In this document: one piece after another, positions 1 to 12,344 of the stretch
Position numbering within the stretch: the stretch's first letter is position 1
Layout of the letters: the number at the start of each line of letters is the position of its first letter
From: Hemicentrotus pulcherrimus
Taxonomy: Eukaryota > Echinodermata > Echinoidea > Camarodonta > Strongylocentrotidae
Direction: 5' to 3'
Length of the DNA: 64,000 nt
NCBI GenBank assembly: GCA_003118195.1
Contig: BEXV01000171.1
Span: 60,202-124,201, forward strand
The notes under the pieces: generated by a model
What the model was told of the DNA's origin: nothing
The model's database searches: none
Seen by the model: only the letters and a program-made list of their open reading frames with translations
Translations under genes and position numbers: made by a program

Positions 1-174
1 GATTGAATTAAACTTCATTTGTTTCCAATCACAGTAAAAGCGACATTATACATTGTTGTTAAAAATAGGCAAAGAAAAATACATTGAAATATATATATAT
101 CTTCTTTTTCTTTTTTCGGAATGTATATGGGAAAAAGAAAGAAAAAGAAGACATAATTAAATGTACTAAAAGTA

Positions 175-199
175 ATCTTGATAAAAAACTTATCAAGAT
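175..199. repeat. Perfect 10-bp inverted repeat (hairpin)
   Basis: ATCTTGATAA at 175-184 and its exact complement TTATCAAGAT at 190-199 are separated by five bases. It could form a small hairpin. Nothing around it suggests a function, and no T-run follows in the sense of a terminator. Confidence 0.6.
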
Positions 200-1324
200 A
201 AAACAAAGAAGTATATAATGAAGAAAGGTATGTTGCAAAAGGGACAGGGGCTTGATGAATGCGCGCAACCTGAGTGCGTCACAATATGATTAACAATAAA
301 AAGCCCAGTCTGCTGAAAAAGAGTAAAGGGATAAACGACGCTTACAAGAAGTACTGTGTAAGTTTACGTTTAATCGATTTGGTGAACTGAATTGATTGTA
401 AAGAATGTGGTAATGAGAGACTTGTGTGAATAGGTTGGACGTGACTGAATCATATTTTAACAAATTGTAGTAAAAGTGTGCACAGTACATTAAAGAACAG
501 GTATGCTAGTTTCCAAATGACCCTCCCTATTCAATAACAGAGATATATGGTTATTTCTTACTTGACAGTTCACTATTTATGTACGGTCATAATTTATGTC
601 ACAGAAGTATTGGCTGATTAACATTCAATTCTCAAGTTCATGATTGATTTTTTTTTTTTATTCGATAGAATCTTTGCAAATCCCAATCCCATAAGTCTTT
701 ACTGAGATTAAGTAGGACCTGTACGCTACCTAGCGTGAAATGTCATTGCAGTATGCTGGATTTATGCATCATTCATGGTGTTACCCAGTGTTTCTATAGA
801 TTGATTCAATACAGGCTCTGGTTTAATGTGAAATAGAGCTGCCTTTTGACATTGAAATACAATCGCTTTGCCTTGAGGGTGTGATGCCTTTAAGAGCATT
901 CATTCCTTGTAAGAGTAAAAAAAAGGTTGATTTATGTTGAAGGTCACGTTTCATGGAAGTCAATGCTTGAAAAGAGACCGCAAGCCAAACTTTCCTCATA
1001 TTCTTTTGATTTTTCTGGTTCTTGTAATTACTTCCGTGGAGCTTGTTTACATTGATTTCGACAAAGAAAATGAGGATCCTATAACTTTTGAATACTGGAC
1101 TGACAATCATGCATCATATTCTTTTACTATCAGATGTATCTGATGCTTATTACAGATCTAATTTTTCCATTCAAGTACATACTGAATTATTAAAAGTACC
1201 TTAGCCTTTATACTCCAGTATGAATCATTGCAGTTATAAAAAGGAAGTAAGAACGTAGAGGCTTTTTAAACTAAATAGGCAAATTAATATTTTAATTCTG
1301 CTGGTGAAGATGGATCAGGCCCTG

Positions 1325-1465
1325 TCTAGTAAAGAGTTACGAATGATTCAAGTCTATCGCAACTTGAAATCAATCGCAGCTGTGTAGTTGATAGATAAGG
1401 GAATGTGAATTTGTGGAGGACATGCAATCGCTTCTGATCAATTGCAGTTCTTTACAATTCTGTGG
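1325..1465. repeat. Degenerate foldback repeat, copy 1
   Basis: The left part (AAAGAGTTACGA, then CGCAACTTGAAATCAATCGC) and the right part (GCAATCGCTTCTGATCAATT, then GTTCTTTAC) are imperfect inverted copies of each other. The same words recur in opposite orientation at 22336-22460, which points to a short dispersed repeat family. Confidence 0.45.
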
Positions 1466-3620
1466 CTGAGTGAAACGGGATCAATCAATTTCATTTATCT
1501 CCAATTATCATGACTATTCAGAGTGATCATAGTTATTTGGCAGTAGCTGCCCATTGCTATATTGCTTGATATGAAGCAAGTCCTCATACTCGATATAGTA
1601 CATACATGTAAACAGACACAAAAGAGAAGCTGTAATCGAGTTGCCAGTGTAGTAATGAAAGCTAGAACTGGATGTATTATGGATAAACTTCAAAACACGT
1701 TTATTAGGATTGCCAAATCCACAATGTCTTTTCGTAATGATGTTCTAGATTTATGTATATTGTTGCATGCAAGAATTCAATGAGTGGACCATTTAACTAA
1801 ATTGTGAAAATGATACGATCTTTACATGGGCTTAAATGTGTATACATGCATGCACACTGTTTAATGACCCCATTGTACTTTTTATTATACAAAATAAAAA
1901 ACATTACATTTCATGAGACATTCTATAAAATAATGCTTGAGTTTGATTTAAGCACATTCCTAGTTTGAATTGCAAACTTGAAGGGAATGAAAATACATCT
2001 ACCCTCCATTGCCCTAGCCTTTGAGGATTTTAACTTCCATAAATCAAGAGAGTAATCTATTGAAGTTTTCAAAAGCACTACTGAATAAGCTTTGTTAAAT
2101 TTCATCACTTCAACAAACATACAAACACTTAGAAATTCATATCCATACTTCTGTAACAATGTCAAACATTGTTGCGTTTGTGCTATTGAGAAGCACTGAA
2201 CCTTACAAACTTGAATAGAAACATTTCAAACTAAAAACAGGCCAGAAATGTTTTCCTCCAAAGTAATATTGATCATTGTAGTAATACTTGGTTGCATATG
2301 TTCACTGTAACTTGGAAATGTGGTGATGTTAACATGATTTATGCATGTCGACAGTAGTAAGTTATGTTGGTGTTTTATGACCCATGCAGCCAAGAGGTGT
2401 GCCTCTTAGTAGAGTGAACAAAAGACTTGCACAATGAATTATCCTTTTCATTTTTTCATTACAATTTGTTTGTATAATGCTGAATATTATCAAAGTTATA
2501 CAACCTGCTTTATACCATGCCTGTTCCTACTAGGCATAGCTTTCATATCTTGATACTAGGTTCATGTAATGAGTGTGAACAGGGTGTTTTATGGAATCAA
2601 GAAAAAATAAAACTTAAAATACCTTAATACTGCTTACTTCAAATCATCAGGTCATCACGTCAGGTCTGGTGGTTGGGATACACAACCTTTTGTGAAACGA
2701 AAGCAGAGGATCACGTGACTTTCCTTAGATTAGCGTAAAAGTGTCAGGGAAAATGGACCAGATCTTTCGTAGATAAGAGGGGTTTATTTCACAAACATTA
2801 CCCCCAACATTTTATGAATGAAGGGGCTTGTTTTCATCGACGCGATGACCCAATGATACGAAGTAAGCCCCTTTAAACCAATTAATTCTCTTTTAGCTTG
2901 TTGCAAATTTCATGGAATAATATTATTTCATTTTTAATACAGCTTTAAAAAAAAAAAGCTTTCTGATGCTAAATAGGTCATGTTTTTGGGTATATGTACT
3001 TGTATGTTTACTTTCTCTGTGCTGCAGTACACACTGAATTTAAGAATTTCTTTACGATTGATATCATAGGTCCATTCCCAGAGTTCTTTTGTACCTTTAA
3101 AACCAAGCAACATCAATCATATTGATGATAGCGTCACTAAGTGATGGGCTGTTTTGATTGTAGGTGATGTTCCTATTGTCATATCCAAACTGATGGCATT
3201 CAGTACAAAAGCAAAGTGTTTCTAGTTGGTGTTTCTGTGGGTGAGAAAGTCAAGTTATCGTTGAAGGTTGGGTGACCATACAAGGACATACCCATGCACA
3301 CAATAGGATGGTTATCGGTGGGTCAGAGTTTGTGTGAAAGTTAGCTCTGACTGTATACTGCACTGGGTCATTGTGCTACCTATATTTGCTCACCCAGCTC
3401 CTGAATCGAAACTTATGACCAGGGGAAAATATTCTGTAAGGTAGTGGAATTGCAAAATATAGTGCCTAGTGGCATGAAAAGATGTGTCTGGCATGCAAAC
3501 AGCATAATTGTTTAAAATATTAATGTTAATTACACAGAAGTAAAATCATGATATATGATACATGTATATATTAACAAACGTCAATTATACTATAATGCAT
3601 TTTTGCATCCTTGACGCATC

Positions 3621-3648
3621 TTTTTCGTACCACTACATTTCGCTAACT
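3621..3648. repeat. Fragment matching a MITE-like terminal repeat
   Basis: CGTACCACTACATTTCGC here resembles the right terminal repeat of the inverted-repeat element at 10815-11379 (GTGCCACTACATTTTCGCC). No matching left end was found nearby, so it is probably a solo or decayed end. Confidence 0.35.
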
Positions 3649-6546
3649 GTACTGTGCAACCAAATTTACAAATATGCATTTATAAGGACTACTGACTTAT
3701 CATTTACCCCATAGGTAATACAGGAGCCACCCGGTTCAAGTTGACAGTCTGTTCATGAGACAGGTTCATCTTGGTACAAACAATAATATGTGGAATAAAA
3801 CTCCACATACAATAAAAACGTTTTGTAAATTTTATGGAAAAAGGCATGTTCTTGAAAAATTTGAATTAAAAAAAAATTGAATAAGCTACTATATATCCAA
3901 ATCGAGAAGAAAATGGATGTATCGTGTTGTATACAAGTAGTTGTATTTGTGATTGATCTTTTTTCTAAAAACATGTTAGAAATGTCACTGTTCAGTATAA
4001 TCTGAATGAAAATTGTGTTTTTCAATTGAACAAAATAAGATGTAATTGAAGGGAAATTCGAGGGATTTTAAAGTATTCACAGGCTAACAGAAAGTGATCA
4101 TTTATAAAATATTGTAAATGTCATATCCTATTGCAGGCTGTATTCTACTATACCAATATAGTAAATGTGGCTGTGATTAAAAAATGGCATACAAAACTTA
4201 TTTCAATGTGGATGGTTTAGATTAAAACGAATAAATCAATAGATATTCCCTCATGTATGAGAATATTTCAATTGCTTTCATTTTGTTGGAAAGAGAAAGG
4301 TGTTTTTGCTGTCTAAATGTAAATATCCCGTGTAGTTTTGCTAACATTTCTAAGAGCAACAAACCACAACACTCAGAGCATGCATGCATGCTCACAATTT
4401 GTTATTGCTGCTGGCAAAAAGGTAGGTGTGTATTATGCCTTAGACCATCTTCCAACAAAACGAGTGATAGAAGGAAAAAAGACCAATTTCATATTGACAA
4501 TTTAAGATGTCTTAAAGTAAGATTATTTTGAACAGACATTCAAAATCCTTTTTTTTAATAAATAGAATCACATTCTTTTACCCATAGAATGTGCCCCTTT
4601 TAGAAGTGTTGTGTTAGAACTCTATTGATGTGTGTATACATTGATAGTTCTTATTTTTGTTACAACTTATTTCACTGTTTGCAAAGGCTTCCTATTCCTG
4701 ATCCTCCTCTTTTCACCAGAGGTCTATTGTAATGGTCTCTAATGAGGTCTTCAATAATAGAAATTGTTCCACCCCAGTAAGCTTTGTCAAAGAGCTTCTC
4801 ATTTCTTCCTGAAGGCTATATAGTTCTATTCCTAGAATGTTTGTGAATCCTTATTTTAAATCCCTAAGCTTAGGCAACTATCAATGCATGGTTGGGTTAT
4901 ATATCATTGATAGAATAATTTTCTGAATTCATCTATCAAAGTAACTCTATCCCTATGGTGTATTAAAACTGAATGAAACCTATTCCTTTCTCTCTTTACC
5001 TGTGCAAGAAATGTTTTTACTGCATCCCCCTCAAACTGAATCTTTTTTCATGTAAAGGAAAGACCAAGAAAGTTCTCTTCTTTTTATTTTGCAATGTTGA
5101 ATGCAAATTAACACACCCTTTATTTTGAAAATCAAGTCACTGGTTTGAATTTAAATGGAATGATACTGAGGCTGGAATAGATAAACTACATGTATTACTG
5201 GAAAGACAAAAAATGAGGAGGAATGGGATTAGTCTACCTTTTCCAGACATAATGCCACTTCATTTTTTATATGAGCAGGTAAAATTCAGTTGGTTGAACT
5301 TGAGCTTCAATGCTATATAATTGAGCATTAAAATAAATCAAAATAATGTACTTGACCCTTCAGTGAAAGAATTTTGTCGGATCTATTTCCATTTTTTTGT
5401 TCTTATTCACCGCCATTTTACGATATCATGAGAGTGAATTATAAGCATTAAGTCTATTTCGTTCCCCATGTAAGCCTGTTGGGACTCCCTAGATGGGAAT
5501 ACAGTAAGGCAGGTCTCTGACTGGATATCAAAGGTGTATAGAATGGGGTTGAATAGTTAAAAGAGGAACACTGACTCACACCTTGTCCATCTGTGTAAAG
5601 CAATCTGCCGACATTAAGACAATTTATCGATCTCTCCCGGTTCTTCTTCTCCAACAAGAACAGTCCCTGGGAGAGATGTGTGAAAGATAGAAGAGTTACT
5701 CAGATCTGCAGCTCAGATGTGTTTAATTTGAGGTTTGTTGTTTCCAAGGTAGAGAATGAAATCGTAGAGAGGGAGGATTCACGTTTCTCTGCCAATCCTT
5801 TCCTAGCCATGCATGGGTGTAGTGAAAATATTGATGCGTGTGGGAGCTCTATAACAGAGATCCCCGTTGGCATAGAAATCAGAATGCCAGGCATAGTATC
5901 CAGTTTCTAGGGCAAATGAAAATTTATTGATTTTTATCTGGAGATACGAAGTATTGACTTAACAAGCTCTTACAAAGTTAGCTACCTCACGTTGCTGTTT
6001 GTGTGGTATGTGCATACATTGAAATCTTCCTACTTTTAGAAGCATGGAGGGAAGGAGATACAGATTATTAGTTGTGAGGTGAAATATATTGCTTTTTCAT
6101 TGAAATTAGGAAGGTAGAGTTTTTCATCAAAGTCCCAGACAAAAAAGTAATTGATTTTGTCAATTGATAACCTGGGTTTATGTTCAACCATGCATCCATC
6201 TTGATTGGATGCAACATTCTTAAGTTATATTTTTTCTTATAAAAAGTTACCATTTTTTGAAAATATATTAACACTGATAGTAATATTTTGCTTTGGATTC
6301 GATTAAGAGGGTGCTCTTGTTCATGTAACACGTATGTGATGTTTGAAAACTATTTGCTATAGTTAGACCTCGTGGAGCCTCTGAAATAATAGTATTTCCA
6401 AGGTGCAATATCAGCCCTAGATTATGACGATGAATGCCAAACCTGTATTACACTTAATTTACATTAGTTTCCTCAATAATCTTTTTATATGCATGCAATT
6501 AAGAAATAATGCACTATTCTATATTTTCTTTTTTTGTATTAACTAG

Positions 6547-6646
6547 CTCTTGGAGAAATTCGTTCCCCGTTCGGTGTGACAGTATACCCAGGAGATACAG
6601 CTAGATTTGAATGTGAGGTGAATGGTACCGTGCCAAAAGTCACAAC
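6547..6646 (+). CDS. DCC/NEO1: Exon 1 (visible): first half of Ig2
   Basis: The exon starts at visible phase 2/3 (CT completes a codon begun upstream), after acceptor aactag, and ends at a strong donor (gtaagt). It reads LGEIRSPFGVTVYPGDTARF, then ECEVNG: the A' and B strands of an Ig domain with its first cysteine (residue 22 or so). It aligns with DCC Ig2 (MGDTVLLKCEV). This is the first exon visible, so the gene is 5'-partial. Confidence 0.88.
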
Positions 6647-6852
6647 GTAAGTATGATATTCCACCTTTTAAAGGAAGATTTGTTCATCATAATGAGAATT
6701 CATTAATGTGCGATCTTATGTTTTGAATGAGTCTTATTTATCTTATTATACTTGTTTCCAGTATCATTTCTCTGCCGGGTGTAATGATTTCAAGACTTGT
6801 CCATTTACTTTCAATTCTTGTCAACATCCTAAAAAATTAAAAAATTTTAATA

Positions 6853-6888
<36 letters not shown>

Positions 6889-9800
6889 AACAAAAAAAAA
6901 AAATAAAAAAAAAAAAAAAAATATTTAATAATCTGTAAAGTTCAGATTCGTCAGTGTTTTAAACCTCAATATATCTCCTGTGAGCAGTTATTATAAAAAT
7001 TAATATGAGACTCTGCACCACTCTTTCTATCTTGTTTATATAAGGAATTTTATCTGGTAAGCTAGAGAAAGCATGACAGCAAAATTCAGTGATGATTTGA
7101 CTGTAAGGTTTGACACTTGTATTATGCCTTAATCATAGCTACAAAATATATCAACAACAAATGAACCAATCAATGTGTTTTATGCATATATTCAAAGCGT
7201 ATAATTGAGAATAGAATTTACAGCAAAGCAGCCAAGCCTAGACTCTTTGATTTCTACTTTCAGGTGGCTGAAGGATCGACAGACGATCGACCTGACTGAA
7301 GAACGTTATGCATCTCGCTACACTCTGCTTCCCAGCGGAGCACTTGAGATTCGGGACGTGAGGGAGGGTGATGCAGGCCGCTATAGGTGTAAAGTAGAGA
7401 GCCTTCTATTACCAGATCAGAGAAGGCGCAGCACCGATGCAGAGCTGGTCGTGAGGAGCGGTATGACTTGAGTTGCTGTTTTGCAATCATAGATTTATTG
7501 TGCCGATAGTGTCCTGGACGCGTATATATTTGAAAATGAAATAATATCTGCACAATATTAAAAAACAGCAACAATTATATATGATAATGAACATGAACAT
7601 GAATGACCAAATTCTAATTCTAGTTGTGGCAGGAAGTCTATGTAAAATAAAATGAATTTGAAATTGATTCTGAACCGTCCATGAAGTAAATTTGTTGTGA
7701 TGGATGGTATATTTCATCTTGACAATTTCTTTACAGATCATCAATTAGAAACGGTAATGAAATTGGGAAATGATAGGGCTACTTTTTTCATGAAACAATG
7801 AAGCCTGCTGCATGCATTACAATCTGACTATGGCGAATATTTAGGATAAGTGATGAAAGAAGAAGATGTTTATTCTACATATATAGCTAATTGTTATTGG
7901 CATAATCACATGAAAAATAGAATCAAGAAGGAAAAGATAGTAAGCAAAAAGTAGGCAGCCATATTTGTAGGGAAAAGATTGTGCAATTTCTGATCCACTT
8001 TGATCTTAACTGTTTTATGAAATATCAGATTCACAAAATGGAATAATTAACAACTTTTCTCTACTGATCCTACTGATAATTATTACTGCCTGTTACCCCC
8101 AAACCCCATATAGTAGTTTGATCAATTTTAGCTCAAGAATGATTTTTTTAAAAGGGAACAAGACATTTGGCATTTTAATGGAATGAAAGATTACATATAA
8201 TAATTAAAATTACTCAGACCTTTAGCTACACTTGTAATTGATTGAAGAAAGGATTCTCATAAGAAATTAATATTTTAAGAGGGTGATTGTCTTATTCTGA
8301 ACTTAAGTTTGATACTAAATTCATTTGATGTTCTTACTTTCCTAAAATATTTTCAATTGTCCTGATTATTTTGTTATTGCTGTGTTCGTTAATAGCACAC
8401 ACAAAACTATCAGTATAAACTCTACCTCAGAACATGTGTACCATTCATATTTTGGGAAGCGTGGGATGTGTGTTTAATATTTAAATCATTAAAAAAACTC
8501 ACAAATTTGTCATTCACGTTAGCGTCTGTTTTTCAAACCACTTGTACCGCATCCTTCAAACTACAAAGAAAGAGAAATAAATGAGTACAATGTGATAGTG
8601 ATATGACTTTTGAAGCATTTTTAGCCCAATTATTCAGCACTATATTTATCTTCCCTTTATGCTTTGTGCCATATTTTTCGCCCACACTCAGCGTCTGTTT
8701 TTATTGCAACACTCCTCTTTTTTTTCCTTCCTTAGACCCAGCCCCAGCCCAGCGTCCAGAGGATTTGGCCTTCCTAGTAGCTCCAGGACCAAGCCAGATA
8801 GAGGCCCTGATAGGGAGTACTATCACTCTTGAAGCAGCTACTACAGAACCAGCAACATTGGAGTGGTACAAAGGAGAGAAAAAGATCAACATGTTAGTAT
8901 TCAACTAACAAAATTCCTTTTTCCCAATACACAGATTTACAAACCGATGAGTACATGGCAAATTGTTGTATTCCAACTTACAGAGAAAGAGAAAGGGGGG
9001 AAAACGGATGCTATCCATCCTCAAGTTGCTATTAGAGATGAGCGTCAAATGTTTTTGATGTTTGCCAACGTCCATTCCACAAACATTTGTCCGTCATTTT
9101 CGCACATAGCGTGCCACCCCTCCGCCCCAAATGAAAAAGACAAACATTTCCATTTCTCAGTTGAAGCTCCTCTTCAAATACACCTTTCAAATTTTCGCAA
9201 AGGTGAATTGATTTTCTTGTCTCCTGTTGATGAAAGGGGAGACAAATGATGGGAGTTTGGGAGAAGATGGAGAAAGGGTATGTTAGTTTTCACTGTATAT
9301 GTGTGTGAAGCTTGTTTGCTTATAGATGCCACTGTTGTCACTGTACATGATGAGATATGAAGCAATATGTCAAGAATGTTGATGAGGCTGGTATCCAGGT
9401 ATTACCCGATATGAAAACAATGGGGGAATAACCAAATAAGATAGAGGATATTGGTGGTGTAAAGTATATTCTTAGAGAGAAAATGATTTCTTTTATATTT
9501 ATCAGCTACTTATTCATAGATAAAAGCTCTTTCTCTGACTCTCAATCTATTCATCTTTCTCTATGTGTTCTTCCCCTTTCTCTCCATCTCTGACCTGCAC
9601 CCTATATACCTCTCCACATCTTCCCCTTCCTGTCTCCCCTCTCTCTGTCTTATTTTCTTCCACTCTCTCTCTCTCTCTCTGACTATCTCATTTTTCCACT
9701 TTAGCTCAGTTTTATGACATTCTGTTCCTTCCTATCAATCACACCTGTCTGAAATTTTGTTAGTAGGGACTTTAGATTTCCATGGACTGATACGTGCATT

Positions 9801-12310
9801 AAGGCATTCAAGGCAGTGCATTAAAAGGACGTCGATCGTAGCAATCTCCATTGTCTTCGTGCAAATCTAAAAGTCCCTACTTAAAAAAAATACTTCCTCG
9901 CCCTCGTTGCATTTAATCAGTTCTGTCATTACTGTATGCTTCTGAGTTGGCACCGTGCTTTCAATAAACATGTAATTGATAGAGGTGATAAACTCATTCC
10001 AAATTAATCAGACCTGCTGGTGCATAGCCATCTTATTTCCTATCAATGATGCTATGGTGTGAATGTTCTGTTTAAGCTTTCCTTCACTGTTTTATTATCA
10101 CATAACATGCACATTGAATGGTTTTTAATATTAGTTTGCCATCTGCCCTGGCCTTTTATGGGTTAATGCTCATTGTAATGCTCTAGTTTGCATAGAAAGA
10201 CTCCTTTGGGAGGAGTGGCATATTGGTAATAGAGGTACCCATGAAATCAGATTGAAATGATGAAATACATCCAACTTGGTATTCATGATTGAGAAAGAAC
10301 ATTTTCAAGGTATTAATGATGACAACAACTATATAATTTGTCATCGGTTGGTTTTAGTGGTAAAACATTAAGAAAGAAAATCTTTATTAGCTCAATATAA
10401 CAAACAAATTTTGGTGATTGTATTCAATATAACAGTAAAAAAATGTTTCCTACAGAAGGTAATATTTCAGATACAGTATACAGATGATTCAATTTTACCA
10501 AAATCTATTTGAAATGCTTAAAAGAATTGAAATATACATCCAATTAATCCCCTAGCATGCTTTGAGAGTAATTACCAAAGCAAGATGGTTCCATTTCAGG
10601 CAAGGCGACCATTACAGACTACTAGGTCAAGGGAGCTTGCAGATAACAGACTTAGGAGAGATTGACACAGGTATCTATCGGGTGGTTGCCATATCTACAC
10701 TTGATCAGAGCAGAGTAGAGAGGGGTGTTACTATTGTAGTACAAGGTGAGTTAATTAACAAAAAATATATTCCTTTCTTCATTTATCATTAATTTGGCAA
10801 CATACATCATGTTCAGGTAGCCTAGCGAAATATAGTGGCACAAACAGAGGCGTCTGGAATACAAAAGACCTGAGAGTTAATGATATTTGTGAATGACAAT
10901 TTCTTTCTTGGTATATCTGAATATTAGTTTAGGTAACATTAAGCCTAATCAAGATAGTACATGTATTTACCAGCTCCACATCTGAACAATGTGGTTCTAC
11001 CTCTGTATGATATAATTTTGATTTTTAATAATTTGTCACCTGGGTGGCAGAAGGATGTTAGCTTGAAATTCAGGTGAAAAATTAAACATTAAGCAGAAGG
11101 GCGTTAGCACTAAATCGCCTCAAACTTTTATGAAACTGACTTATTTCCGAGAAAAAAATTGTGGCCGTGTTCTACTATAACATATCTATTAGTTTTTTCA
11201 GTTTTAAACCAATTTTACAGATGGAAAGCAGTTCAAATATAAAACAAATCTTTAAATGTGAATAATTTCGAAAAGTAGTGTTTAAGTCGCTAACGTCCTT
11301 CTGCCACCTGGCCGACGAATTATGCTTTTTCTGTTTTAAATGTGTCTTTTTGTGCCACTACATTTTCGCCAAGCTACCTAAAACAATAATAGAAGATGAT
11401 TGATTTAGAATATTCATCTGTTAAATCAATAGTTGATCATCATCATATGTAATTGCTCTTCATCAAACTAATGATTCAGAATAATGTAAGCAACAAAGCG
11501 AGTGAATAATTAATTAAAGAAAGCCTTTTTATCATTGTTTTTGCGAGCTCCTCGTTAATGCCCTGTGTTTTACATTTGTATAACTACCTTCATTATTTAT
11601 AATCCATTTAAACATTGGTCACAACAAAATTGAATACCTAAAGTAGTAGTTCTCACAGAAATATGTTTAATTGTTTAATTGAATGTTTTTGTCAAGGTTA
11701 TCAAGAGTCATTCAAAATTAGAAAATGATTATAACATCTTTGTAAAGGGGTTTATATGGATGGGATCACAGAGGGAACCTTGAAAAGTCACTGGACAGTT
11801 GTCGAGAAAATTGCAGTGCATGACTTGGTATATGTAAGGTTAATTGTGCAGAGCTTTGCTGAGTGTATTCCTGCATAATTCAGGGAAAATTGAGATGTAA
11901 TCGTACACCGCAAAATGATACGTTTCTGCCTCGCTGTTTGGTCTGAAACAATTTGTGGTGTATTTCTGATGCCAAATGGAAGTTGTCAATAAACATATTC
12001 ATTATCAGTGAATATTCTGAGCGCTGCTTTGGCAATTATATATAAGAGTAAGGCAATTTCCAGTCAGCAGTAATAAAACCACTTTAAATATCTTTGATCA
12101 TATAATATGGTGAGGATTGCGAAATAAGTCATGGAACAATCTGAAATTATTTGCAAGTTTTAATGACATTTAGTTGCATTTTACTTGTTTAGAGAATTTT
12201 TAAAGAAGAGTGTTCCCAGATAGGTTAAACTCTTTCTTTTCTAAGGATTGTAATCAAATATTTACAAAGGTTTGTGGTTTGGGATATGACATACCATGTA
12301 AATGCTGTTA

Positions 12311-12344
<34 letters not shown>

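Larger units (their letters stand above)
1..6546. other. 5' intronic sequence, no exon recognised
   Basis: This stretch precedes the first recognised exon and ends in an acceptor (aactag). It should be intron, because that exon starts in the middle of a codon. I looked for an Ig1 exon (two Cys, a central Trp and a YxC motif in one open stretch) and a signal peptide and found neither. It is AT-rich. It holds a perfect 10-base inverted repeat at 175-199, a foldback repeat at about 1330-1460, a fragment at 3621-3648 matching the end of the element at 10815-11379, and an alternating GCATGCATGCATGC run at 4378-4391. Confidence 0.6.

Noticed and set aside
934..1143. 69-codon frame with a hydrophobic stretch as a signal peptide exon
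   Set aside because: The hydrophobic run is internal, no cleavage-like site or donor in a fitting phase follows, and nothing links it to the receptor.
8863..9249. 128-codon plus-strand open frame running out of exon 3
   Set aside because: It is in a different frame from exon 3, shows no domain, and the exon 3 to exon 4 junction is fixed by phase and Ig3 homology.
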